A stretch of DNA of 19,557 nucleotides, from NCBI GenBank assembly GCA_900642245.1, contig CAAAJI010000112.1:1-19557 (forward strand). The letters are read 5' to 3'. Both the position numbers and the translations under genes were made by a program. The notes below the pieces were generated by a model, which saw nothing but the letters and a program-made list of their open reading frames with translations, made no database searches and was not told the DNA's origin. The number at the start of each line of letters is the position of its first letter. Positions within the stretch are counted from its first letter, which is position 1. The stretch comes from Fragilaria radians. Lineage: Eukaryota; Bacillariophyta; Fragilariophyceae; Fragilariales; Fragilariaceae. This document shows positions 9,712-18,376 of the stretch, one piece after another.

Positions 9712-9970
9712 CCTCACCAAGGGGCCCGTCCAAGCATTTAAAGTAATGCAGCTATTCCTTGAGAAAGGCTTTCAAACAAGCATGAGCCTGCTTTTGCTCC
9801 TACCTTCGTGAAATTGGAGAAACAGTTTAGAGAACTAGTGTTGAAGAAAGGTCAAGATCCAGAGACTTGGATCACAGACCTAGAGGACCTTCGTGTTAGG
9901 CTTGAAACTATGGAATCAAGAATGTTGGAGAATCAACTCATGATTCACATTTAAACAACCTTAATTGGGA
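9712..9970 (+). pseudogene. Copia gag fragment, internally deleted
   Basis: The first part (about 9713-9742) resembles the gag start at 18408-18438 (accaaggg...ccaagcattt). Then, after a deletion of about 250 nt relative to that copy, 9746-9968 matches 18690-18911 at roughly 97 percent by eye. It encodes LVKLEKQFREL-like, DPETWITDLEDL and ESRxLENQLMIHI segments typical of Copia Gag. A TGA at 9760-9762 replaces the expected Trp codon, and a frameshift lies in the CACATTTAAAC tract near 9950. Both lesions are shared with the copy at 18690. Confidence 0.8.
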
Positions 9971-10029
9971 CATCTATCTGTCTGACAAATGAATCCGCCT
10001 CTATCACCTTTGACAGAGTTATCAACACC

Positions 10030-11205
10030 TTGAGTGGGAGTATCTCCGGTATTACGATGGTCTCAAATCAGTCTTCTGTTATTATGTTGTTCAAGGCAAG
10101 TCGGACTCGATCAAGGGACTCGATCAAGTCCATTGATGTTAACAAGTTTCATGAAATGCTTGGTCATTGCGGATATGATTCCTCCAAGAAGACTGCAACC
10201 ATTCATGGTTTGAGGTTGAAAGGTGAGTTGAAAGGTGAGTTGAAAGGTGACCTCAAAGTCTGTGAAGATTGTATTGTTGCTAAAGCAAGGCAGAAGAATG
10301 TCAAAAAAGACAGGAAGGAAGGGAGTCAAGCATCTGGTTAAAGAGTTTATCTAGATATAAGCTCTAATAAGGACACAAGTTATGGTGGTTCTTGCTTTTG
10401 GTTCATAATTGTAGATGACTACACACGCTATTGCTGGAGCATCTTTTTGAGGGCAACGAGTGACCTAAAAGCAAACGTAGCAACCTTACTTACCGACCTG
10501 AAGATTGTAGGGGTCAATGTGAAGATCATACGGTGTGATGATTCCGGTGGGAGAAAGTCTTTGTTTGAAGAATGCCAATCCAAGGGTTATGGAATCAACT
10601 TTGAATTTTCTGGTCCTCAAACTCCCCAGCAAAATGACAGAGTCCAAAGAATGTTTCAAACTTTCCTTGGGAAGATTGGAGCTATGTTAAACAGCGCTAG
10701 TTTGAAGGATCACCTCAAATCGGATGTTTGAGCAGAATGCGCAATGACAGTCTCATTTCTCTCCAATAGTACATCAATCAAGAATCAAGAGATCTGTCCT
10801 TACCAGTTGCTGTTTGGATGCAAGCCTAGATTACCTACAACTTTGAGGTCCTTTGATGAAATGGATGTTGTCACCACAAGACATACGATTCAAGGTAAAT
10901 TGAATAAGAGAGGAAATCCCTGCATGTTTGTTGGCTTTTCTGTAAATCATGCACATGATGTATACAGAATGCTGAACTTGGAAACTGAAATGATCATCAA
11001 TTTGCGTGATATCATCTGGCTAAACGAAATGCATAGAGACTGGATTGGAAGGAAAGTGAAGACTCAGCTTATGCATGATGATGATGATGATACTGATGTT
11101 ATGGAATCGAAAATTGACTTTGTTAATGTTAGTCAAGATGCCTCACAAGGAGTTACCAATCAAGATGACTTGAAGAAGATGAAGGTTTACAGCCAGATGC
11201 GTTGA
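10030..11205 (+). pseudogene. Copia GAG-pre-integrase and integrase, broken
   Basis: The GAG-pre-integrase pattern is KFHEMLGHCG then CEDCIVAKARQ. After an in-frame TAA (10339-10341) the integrase core follows: YLDISS with the first Asp, IIRCDDSGG with the second Asp, and TPQQNDRVQR. At the last site the usual Glu of the D-D-35-E triad is Gln (codon 10645-10647). A TGA at 10729-10731 stands where Trp is expected before AECA. The integrase C-terminal part continues to 11205 (CPYQLLFGCKPRLP, MFVGFSVNHAHDVYRML, IIWL), then an Asp run from a GAT microsatellite near 11078. A 12-nt unit (encoding GELK) is repeated three times at about 10216-10251. Confidence 0.85.
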
Positions 11206-11271
11206 TTGGAGAATAGTTTTAACCTGGAGGCCACTAAATTAGTGTAGCAAATTGAGCAAGGAAGGGAGATA

Positions 11272-12170
11272 TTGCTCAATCAAGTCAATCTTGCATTATT
11301 TACTGGAGTGGTAATCAATGAGGAGCCTACTACTATTGATCGAGCATGGAATCATAAAGATTCTAAAGCTAGAGAAAAATGGCGAGAAGCTATTAATAAA
11401 GAGTTTGAAGAAACGAGCAAAAAAGAAGTATGGGAAGTAATCAAGAAAGAGAATATCCCCAAGAACAGAAGAACCATCAAATGTAAGTGGATTTTTAAGA
11501 TCAAACGAAACGGAATTTTCGAGCACGATTTGTTGCTTGTGGATGTAGTAAGATTCCTGGAAATGACTTGAATGAAATCTTTGCTCATCTTATCAACGAT
11601 GATAGTTTCGAAATCTTGTTGATTGTAAAGTTAATTTGGAATCTTAAGACTTGTATTATTGATGTGGAAATTGCTTTCTTACATGGTGAAAAAGAAGAAA
11701 AAAGCTACATGAATATTCCAGAAGGGATGAATTCTGATACTAATAAATGTTTATTATAAACCAAAACAATCTATGGACTTGTACAGAGCGCAAGAGACTT
11801 CTAGAAGAAGTCAATCTCCGTGCTCAAGTTGATTGGATTCAATGAAAACAAGTCTGATCCGCGTTTGTTGTCAAGGTGGAATCAAGACGGAATTTTATTA
11901 ATCAGAATCTGCGTCAATGACTGTTTGGTTGCAGGGAAGGAACGGCACATTGAACAGTTAATTGTTGCATTAAAGGAGAACGGTTTCAATTTGAAAATTG
12001 AAAATAATCTCACAGATTATATGAGTTGTTGTGTCAGTGAGGATATGAAGTTAAATCAAATCTTGATACTTCAACCACATTTAACCAACAATTTACAAGC
12101 CAAGTTTGGAGATGAGATTGCGAGTAAAAGAGTTCATCAAACCCCTGGGACTCCAAGGTTCAAAATTGTT
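11272..12170 (+). pseudogene. Copia reverse transcriptase, broken
   Basis: The frame from 11272 reads through the RT entry (AWNHKDSKAREKWREAI, KCKWIFKIKRNG). A one-base loss near 11513-11520 shifts to the frame with VACGCSKIPG, and IDVEIAFLHG follows with the first catalytic Asp intact. A stop at 11757-11759 and a TAG near 11801 (expected Trp) follow. The catalytic YVDD box reads CVND (11910-11921), so the first Asp of the pair is Asn. The element could not make active RT even without the stops. The segment 11957-12169 is duplicated at 9503-9711. Confidence 0.85.
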
Positions 12171-12905
12171 TGTCCAGATGACGATGCCAACATCGTTGAT
12201 TCTAAGTTACATAACAGAAATCAATCTGGAGTTGGAATGGTTTTGTATCTCACAAAGCATTCTTGACCTCATATGTGCAATGTTGTCAGAGAATTATCCA
12301 AATGCATGGTTAAAGCAACAATGGGCACTTATCTTGAGATGTTGAGAGTTATCAAATTTGTGATTGACACTCAACAATTTTGCTTCAAAATTCAACCAAA
12401 ACCAGTACTCAAAAATTGGAGTCTCCACGTATTTTGCAACAGTGATTGGGTGGGAGATTCAGAGACAAGAATCAGCATAACTGGCTTGATTGTTTACCTG
12501 ATGGATGTCCCTGTTCGTTGGAGGTCTAAAGCTTAAAGAGGAGTGACATTATCCAGCAGTGAGGCAGAATATGTTTGCAATATCAGAAGCAGTAAAGGAG
12601 ATCAAGTTCATTCATTACTTACTACAAGGGATTGGAATTGAAATTGATCTTCCAATTATTGTGAAGACCGATAATATTGGTGCAATGTTTATGGCACAAA
12701 ATGCCTCGACCGGGATGAGAACACGTCATGTGGATACCAGATATCACTACGTACAAGAGAATTTGGACAAAAAAATGATTAAAATCGAATTTGAAAGATC
12801 TGAAGAGAACAATCCTGATATTTTCACGAAAATGTCAGCCAAGAAATCTACCAGAGGCACGTAAAGAATTACTTGGAAGATAGTGGTGAAGAGTACGGTG
12901 ATTAA
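12171..12905 (+). pseudogene. Copia RNase H and polyprotein C-terminus, broken
   Basis: Pieces in shifting frames: SGVGMVLYLTKHS ending at TGA (12264-12266), then VRELSKCMVKATM and VIKFVIDTQQFC, then CNSDWVGDSETRISITG, where the usual SDSDWAGD has Asn for the first Asp, then VTLSSSEAEYV. A one-base insertion near 12573-12575 shifts the frame to EAVKEIKFIHYLLQGIG, VKTDNIGAMF, RTRHVDTRYH and IFTK. The final shift gives RHVKNYLEDSGEEYGD with a TAA at 12903-12905, matching the C-terminus of the element at 19469. RNase H normally removes RNA from the hybrid during cDNA synthesis. Confidence 0.85.
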
Positions 12906-12925
12906 CCGTTTCGGCATAGGAAGGG

Positions 12926-13079
12926 TATTGGAAATATCCCTTACATTCTGAGTTTTAGTTATTTGTTTGTTTAAGGTTATCCATTAGGGATATCAAATGT
13001 TATCTTAAGGCCAATAAATTCAAAGATACGGTGAGGCGTTTAGTTCAATTTACTCTTTAGAAAAGATCACAACTTTTAG
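12926..13079 (+). repeat. 3' LTR of the plus-strand Copia relic
   Basis: About 154 nt, starting TATTGGAAATATCCCTTAC 20 nt after the pol stop and ending CACAACTTTTAG. It contains the internal ATCCATTAGGGATA motif also seen at 19400-19420. Its end is defined by comparison with 8903-9038 and 19309-19448. Unique sequence follows. Confidence 0.75.
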
Positions 13080-13713
13080 TGGAACCTCTTTCTCAAAAGA
13101 TTCTCCCACTTTGTAGTTGGATTGAGCATCATAGACAACATTTCAACACAGAAAACAAAATATGTTTTGCAGCAAATGTGAGGGAGGCCTTTGATGTAAT
13201 CAAGAAGGGTCATCAATCAATAACAACATTTCTAGCTTTTCAGAATGCTCGTATTCTTTTTAACTTATTTGAGAACTTTGGTGGCATTTTCCTACGCATA
13301 GAACAAAAATAAAGGTTCTTTAGACAATGGTTTTCAATATACAAAAAACTAGTCATGAGGAAGAATCGGATGGTAATCTGGATTATTTTAAAGTTGTACG
13401 AGGGTTTGGGTTAGATAATTCTCAAATAAACATAGTGCTTGTACTGCCTATTTGGTCGATTTCGGGTTTTTGTTCAGCATTTAGGAAAGTTGGAAATAAT
13501 TTGGGATTACTTCATGATTGTCTCGTGGAAGAATAGATAAATGTCTCAAAATCGGTTTTGTTAATTTTGGTCGTCTTCGTGTTTCGCTTTTATTTGATGG
13601 GGATAACATATGTAATTATTTGGGAGAAGCTAAGCTAAGTATGTGACATTTTACATCAAAATAGATAACTATTTTGGCCGAGTGACAAAATGAAAGAAGC
13701 ACACTTGATTCTT
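13080..13713. other. Region between Copia 3' LTR and PT-rich gene, no assignable gene
   Basis: Two plus-strand frames are open (about 13079-13312 and 13327-13536; 77 and 69 codons). They do not match any family I know, the first begins inside the LTR, and they are not joined by evident splice sites. The last part before 13713 is the presumed 3' UTR of the minus-strand PT-rich gene. Confidence 0.4.
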
Positions 13714-14916
13714 TTATTTCTTTGTAGGTATTGCGGATGGGAAATTCGTAACGGAAGGCGCATCGGAGAGTGAAGGGGACTCTGATGGAAATGCAGTAGC
13801 CGAAGGTTCGTCTGAAAGAGAGGGAGTCTCGGAGGGAAAGGTAGTGACCGAAGGTACATTGGAGAGAGACGGTTCCTGCGATAGTGTAGGAACGGCTGAA
13901 GGTTTGTTCGATTTCGTGGTTGGGCTAAGAGTTGACGAGGGACGATTGGAAGGCGAAGGTGTTGGGTTAGGAGAATCGGTTGGAGTCGCTGATGGTCTGA
14001 GGGATTTCGAAGGCGATTGTGACCCCTTCTTTGTCGGGGTGTTAGAAGGTGAAGGAGTCGGGTTAGGTGAGTCTGTTGGAGTTTTGGTGGGTCCTGCGGT
14101 AAGTGTTGGGGAAGCTGTTGGGGTAGATCCAGAAGGAGACGGAGTAGGCTCTGGTGATTCGGTTGGCGTTGAAGATGGCGGTTTGTCAGTAGGGGTGCTA
14201 GAAGGGGAGGGAGATGGCGCCGGAGACTCAGTGGGAGAACTCGATGGGAAAGGAGATTTCGTTGGATTAGCAAATGTAGGTTTGCCAGTAGGTGCTGGGG
14301 TTGGTATCACAAGTGGAGTGGAGGTTGGCGCAAGGGTTGGGGCAAGCGTTGGTGGCAAAGTTGGTGGTGGTGTTGTACTTGTAGGAGCGTCAGTTGGATT
14401 CGGGGATGGTGCAGGTGTAGGAATGGGGGTAGGCGCCCCTGTAGGAGGCGGAGTGGGAGGGGTAGTTGGGGAGGTAGTAGGGCGAGGAGTTCCCCCCGGG
14501 AGACCTGGGCCTCCTGGTGGAGTAGCTGTTGGAAAGAAGGGTGCGTCTCCAATAGGCTTTGTAGCTTTCTTGGTGGGTGCCATGGTAGGTGTTTTGGTTG
14601 ATTTCTTGGTGGGATTCTTGCTAGGTGTCTTAGTGGGTTTCTTAGTAGGTTTCTTGGTGGGAACAGTAACAGGCTTACTAGTTGCTGGAACCACTGGCTT
14701 GAGGGTTGGCTTAGCAGTAGCCTTCACTGGACTCTTACTACTCATACCCTTACCTTTTGAAATGCAAATAGGATCAGCGGCATTTACAGCTAGAGTACAG
14801 TCCACCGTCTGTAGAACTCGACCGAAGACACCTTTGGAAAAGTCTCTGTCGAATAGACCTTTAATTCTGTTGGCTGCAACAAGATGCAGCATGGCGAAAG
14901 CAATAGGAAGATTCAT
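13714..14916 (-). CDS. Secreted Pro/Thr/Ser-rich repetitive protein
   Basis: One open frame of 400 residues, taking the ATG at 14914-14916. The frame opens a little further upstream but without an ATG. The N-terminus MNLPIAFAMLHLVAAN is a likely signal peptide. A short folded-looking part with two Cys (about 40 and 51) follows. From about residue 60 to the end almost every residue is Pro, Thr, Ser, Lys or Ala. There is a Lys-rich PTKKPTKKPTK section (about 85-120), a Gly/Pro patch (GGPGLPGG, near 136-143), a PTP-rich section and a Ser-rich tail with repeats of PSLSDEPSA type. DSPNPTPSPSN occurs twice. Such PT-rich secreted proteins are common in diatoms and are thought to be O-glycosylated cell-surface or matrix components. 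There is no enzyme domain and no intron. Base composition is much richer in G+C than in the flanks because of Pro codons. Confidence 0.75.
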   Translation of the reverse strand: MNLPIAFAMLHLVAANRIKGLFDRDFSKGVFGRVLQTVDCTLAVNAADPICISKGKGMSSKSPVKATAKPTLKPVVPATSKPVTVPTKKPTKKPTKTPSKNPTKKSTKTPTMAPTKKATKPIGDAPFFPTATPPGGPGLPGGTPRPTTSPTTPPTPPPTGAPTPIPTPAPSPNPTDAPTSTTPPPTLPPTLAPTLAPTSTPLVIPTPAPTGKPTFANPTKSPFPSSSPTESPAPSPSPSSTPTDKPPSSTPTESPEPTPSPSGSTPTASPTLTAGPTKTPTDSPNPTPSPSNTPTKKGSQSPSKSLRPSATPTDSPNPTPSPSNRPSSTLSPTTKSNKPSAVPTLSQEPSLSNVPSVTTFPSETPSLSDEPSATAFPSESPSLSDAPSVTNFPSAIPTKK

Positions 14917-15732
14917 ATTGAAATGCAATTTATGATCTTTAGAGTGTGCTTAATGCAGAATTGTAATCGTGGTCCAACGAGGTCTTGGAGTTGCACCTTT
15001 CACAATCAGAATTAAAGAAAAATTTGAGGATATCATCAGATCTCGTGTTTGACCTCGCGCAAAACGACGATTAAAAGTGTGTATCGAATTAGTGGTTTGT
15101 TTTGAACCGTTGAATTTGAAATTTATTTAGACTCGGATCATGAATTAAACATTGATCTAAGTGAGGCTGTGCGTGACTTGATACCCATTCAAGAAGTATA
15201 AAAGGAAATAATGACAGTTGTACTCAGGGTTTATAAAAGCATTCCTATGTCACGCATTCGAAATCTGTCCATGACGCTTACAATGTTGACAAGAAATACA
15301 ATATTCCTCCATCAACAGTGTTTTAAGACAATGATATCTGTTTCAAATTTCCCAGCTACCTCATTCCAGGACGCCAGACAATTTCTTGTAGGTTGGTAAG
15401 TAACATCCTCAGTCAAAAGGGAGGGTTGCAATATGTATATTGTCGACCGTAAGATATTATGAGAAATTAGTGATGCATGATAAAGTGTGAAGATCTGACC
15501 ATGCTTAACGCTCGGCGGTTTATCTCTCTGCAATAAAGCACGATCGTAGAGGAATTCACATTTTGTGAAAGCTTTATTCGTAATCACAATTTTCACGAAT
15601 TATACTTGATGAATCTATCCTTTATATTTACGACTGAATTGCTTCTAGTGGTAGATCAACTCAACTATTTTCTTCATTGACAATTCTATCTCACAACAGG
15701 TTAGACCTTCAGTTATCACTTGACTACAGAGA
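14917..15732. other. Upstream region of the PT-rich gene, no gene seen
   Basis: The first part presumably holds the promoter and 5' UTR of the minus-strand PT-rich gene. A minus-strand frame is open from 15596 to 15312 (94 codons), and a short plus-strand one lies at 15211-15399. Neither resembles a known protein. Confidence 0.4.
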
Positions 15733-16084
15733 CAAAATCACTTAGGGAGCAGGTCGCACTGGTTTGTCAGGGTCCTTCGATGTTTGGACAAGTACTATCA
15801 TCTCTCAATCAGGACGTCCAAAGGGGTCAGGAGTTATTTGTTATCACCACCCATGGATGATCCTCTGGAGGCTGACATGTATCTCACATCCGTGGGGGTC
15901 CCATGCTCTGTCTATGATACCGTCAGGAGCTTATGAGAGGCAAGAGCTGCTTGATAGGGGACACTACAACAAACGTTACAATACATCCATATTCTTCTCT
16001 TTTGGTTGCTCGCTTTTTTGGAGTTGGTTAGTTTCTCATCATTGGTTGCTGGTACTCAAACACTTGGAGGCTGTCGTATCTTAA
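15733..16084 (+). pseudogene. Unidentified decayed coding-like stretch
   Basis: Protein-like readings succeed each other in different plus-strand frames. The first is SLREQVALVCQGPSMFGQVL and on to VITTH (about 15738-15855). The second contains DDPLEADMYLTSVGVPCSVY (about 15856-15930). The third contains MRGKSCLIGDTTTTN and VTIHPYSLLLVARFFG (about 15931-16030). Between them lie single-base frame changes without good splice signals. A single frame is also open over 15764-16084, but its product looks less natural (many Trp and His). I do not recognise the family. It may be a dead gene or transposon fragment, or chance. Confidence 0.25.
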
Positions 16085-16435
16085 CTGTTGAGGATGTTGA
16101 GGGGCTTGCCATCCTAAACCTAAAAATACGTTGCTAAAAAAGTATTTCGTACTGCTTTTGCTTTCCTACAAATGTAAATTAATGAGTTAACTGTGAAGTT
16201 TTCTTTCTCTTTGTGATTTGTTTGCAAATTTGAATTCGTGTTCCTCCTATTCCATATCTGTTCTCCAAATGTAGTTCATACAACATGTAGCTGAATGCAA
16301 GTCACAACATCGATCATGTTTGTGACATCAATCTTGTTCCTCTTGACATTTATCTTGCTTGAAGGCTCACATTCTCTCGTTCGTGCTTCTTCTGACACTC
16401 TCCCCTCAACAAGTTTCAATATACTGCATGCATTC
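16085..16435. other. Intergenic, possible 3' flank of a Copia fragment
   Basis: AT-rich with no recognisable gene. It lies just past the polyprotein end of the minus-strand Copia fragment, so part of it may be that element's 3' untranslated region or LTR. I could not find a paired LTR copy in the window. Confidence 0.3.
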
Positions 16436-17066
16436 ATCATGCCACAGTATTCTTCTCAAATAATGGCCCCACAAGATTCTTTGTGAATAAATCTCTGCTA
16501 TTGTCATTTATTGGAATCCATTGCATAGTGACAGTACCATCTTCTTCTAGATCACGCTAAAATAACCACTTACATCCATATGGCGTGTGCAGCCTCCAAC
16601 ACCCCAACTATTTGACCAATCTTTGGGACTTTTACAATCTATTACCAGAATCATAGACTTTTAACTTTCAAGCCCGATGTTTTGAGAATTGTCATCGGAA
16701 ATGGCATATCCTACACGCAGCGTACTGCTGTCACAGTCTCCGCTTCAGTAACTGATAGTGTTAGACTTTTTTGAGAATCACTTTTCTATGTTGCTGGTGC
16801 CCCACATAAAAATGTTGATTATCCACTTATGCTCTGATGTGTATCAGTGTTGTTGGCATAGTCTGAATCAGTTCTCCCGCTGATTGTAAAAGTAAAAATG
16901 GGATCACCATCCCATGTCTCTGTTGGTTGCAACAATATTCCTCTATTTGATGTTTGTACCAGTACCACATGTACACCCTAACTCTCTTCATGGCATCAAT
17001 ATGTTTTTGTGATGCATTTGCCACATATCTGGATACATCTGCCCTATCCCAGGTGGATATGCGCAT
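16436..17066 (-). pseudogene. RNase H region of a second Ty1/Copia lineage (minus strand)
   Basis: On the minus strand from 17066 the reading is TWDRADVSRYVANASQKHIDA, the post-RT helix region. It continues TISGRTDSDYANN, SISG and LSVTEAETVTAV (the RNase H core, with the usual D-S-D-Y and TEAE motifs), then GTVTMQWIPINDN and DLFTKNLVGPLFEKN (the C-terminal end of the Copia polyprotein). Frames shift several times and stops occur, so it is dead. The motifs differ from those of the elements at 9503-13079 (TEAE against SEAE, different tail), so it belongs to another Copia lineage. No gag, integrase or LTR of this copy is visible. Confidence 0.65.
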
Positions 17067-18376
17067 TTACGTACAAATTTTCGAGGTGTAAAAATTATGA
17101 TCTATTTTATCGTTCTAAAATTACGCTGTATGTAGAAACAATACTAGCGTAGACTTCCATATGTAAAAAACACCGAACTGGATCAGGTTCAATCTGATCC
17201 ACTGACATAAGTGATATTTTCTCTTATCCCATACTTGGGATAGAGATATCAATAATATATTAATATAACTATGATAATATCAAAGTGTTTTCTGAATGAT
17301 GATAAAAATCATCTCTTTTCTTTTCTTACTCAAGATAATATTATTATTATCTTGTATGCACTTTTGATCAGCTCTGCTGAACATCATTTACTTAATATAT
17401 TATAGTAAGGTTAAGAGTATTTTCTTACCTCTGTACTCTCATATAGTACAACATCTTGAACAGAGTTTTAAATTTCTGGTTGACTCTAACGCATTAGATG
17501 TAACGGTTTTCCAATTCCTTTGAACTACAAAGGTAATTACAAAGATGAAGCATTTGCATCAACACTGATATGTGTGTCTGTGTTCATTGTCATTTATTGA
17601 AAAAATTCCTCTCTGTTTGATTGCTCAAAAGGTCTAAACACCAACCAACACATCAGAGAGACAACTCTATAGAACAAGACAAGAAAAGTCTTTAAGATTG
17701 TAGCATCATACCTATAGAAAAATGGCAAGCCGGGAAAAATTCTGTACAAGCCACGCCAGGCTTAATTGTCTTTTCACCAAACGCATCACTGTGGGAGAAG
17801 CAAGCAACTCTTAAAACCTTACTTACCCTAGAAAGATGCATTGCGGGAGAAGCAAGAAACTCCTTAAACTTGGCTCTCCCTCTCCAAGCAGTAACAGTGA
17901 ATTTTGAACGCACGTTCCTTGATGGCCCTCCCAGCTGAGAGGCAGAAGAAAACTGTAGTAATCCTGTGATGAAGGGCTACGGGAGTAGTTGCAGAGTGGA
18001 GGAGTAAACCTCAAATGCCTCGTGAAAGCAGAAGCTCTGGGCTTGGTGAGTGCTGGTGGGATAACAAACGGCTTTTTTTTAGCGTGAGACGCGCACAAGT
18101 CCTTAAAAGCCACATCTTAAGGTTTTTCACTGTTCACTTTTGGATTGACCTTTTGAATGAAGTTGTTGCAAGGCAGACTATATACGCTAGATAGTGCTCA
18201 AGTGGAGGCTTAGGCCCCAGCAATAACATAGACCAACCGTAAAGTTAGACACAACTCCACAATTTCGGGTGAGCTGACACCAGAACTAAGACACATAACG
18301 TAGCTGGCATTTGAATCCACAGGGATACTCATCTTTGCTGGAAGGTCACAAGGATTGAGACTTCACTCTCTTTAGT
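17067..18376. other. Non-coding region upstream of the gag relic
   Basis: Apart from the hairpin cluster, no gene is recognisable. Minus-strand frames at 17692-17913 and 17823-18113 are open but unlike known proteins. An imperfect direct repeat of about 28 bp occurs near 17798-17825 and 17848-17875 (core GGGAGAAGCAAG). No LTR matching those elsewhere in the window lies upstream of the gag at 18377. Confidence 0.4.
17179..17380. repeat. Cluster of short perfect inverted repeats
   Basis: Hairpins with perfect stems lie close together. They are 17179-17201 (8-bp stem TGGATCAG, 7-nt loop), 17225-17242 (7-bp stem TATCCCA, 4-nt loop), 17298-17313 (6-bp stem GATGAT, AAAA loop), 17331-17354 (9-bp stem CAAGATAAT, 6-nt loop) and 17368-17380 (5-bp stem TCAGC, 3-nt loop). 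The tract lies just upstream, in minus-strand sense, of the Copia RNase H fragment. It is AT-rich, which makes the weaker stems likelier by chance. The function is unknown. Confidence 0.55.

Larger units (their letters stand above)
9503..13079 (+). mobile_element. Rearranged Ty1/Copia retrotransposon relic (plus strand)
   Basis: From left to right it holds an RT fragment, a gag fragment, GAG-pre-integrase and integrase, RT, RNase H and a 3' LTR. A normal Copia element runs LTR, gag, protease, integrase, RT, RNase H, LTR. The first RT piece is therefore out of order, and it duplicates a segment found again at 11957-12169. There is no 5' LTR on this strand and no clear protease. Many stops and frameshifts interrupt the polyprotein, and catalytic residues of integrase and RT are changed, so the copy is dead. 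Confidence 0.8.

Noticed and set aside
13079..13536. Two short plus-strand frames after the Copia 3' LTR
   Set aside because: The first starts at the LTR end and neither resembles a known protein. They are probably chance or very old relics.
13844..14935. Plus-strand open frame of 363 codons, Gly/Val-rich
   Set aside because: It is the exact antisense of the PT-rich gene. The minus-strand frame has a signal peptide and natural PT repeats, and the antisense openness follows from Pro/Thr/Ser codon composition.
15312..15596. Minus-strand frame of 94 codons upstream of the PT-rich gene
   Set aside because: No domain or splice link to the PT-rich gene was found, and that gene already has its own signal peptide.
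17180..17200. Possible tRNA T-arm or B-box (GGTTCAATCTGATCC)
   Set aside because: It resembles a GGTTCAANNCC motif, but no anticodon arm, acceptor stem or A-box fits around it. It is part of a simple hairpin.
17692..18113. Overlapping minus-strand frames of 73 and 96 codons
   Set aside because: No recognisable domain, the frames overlap each other, and an imperfect direct repeat inside accounts for part of the openness.
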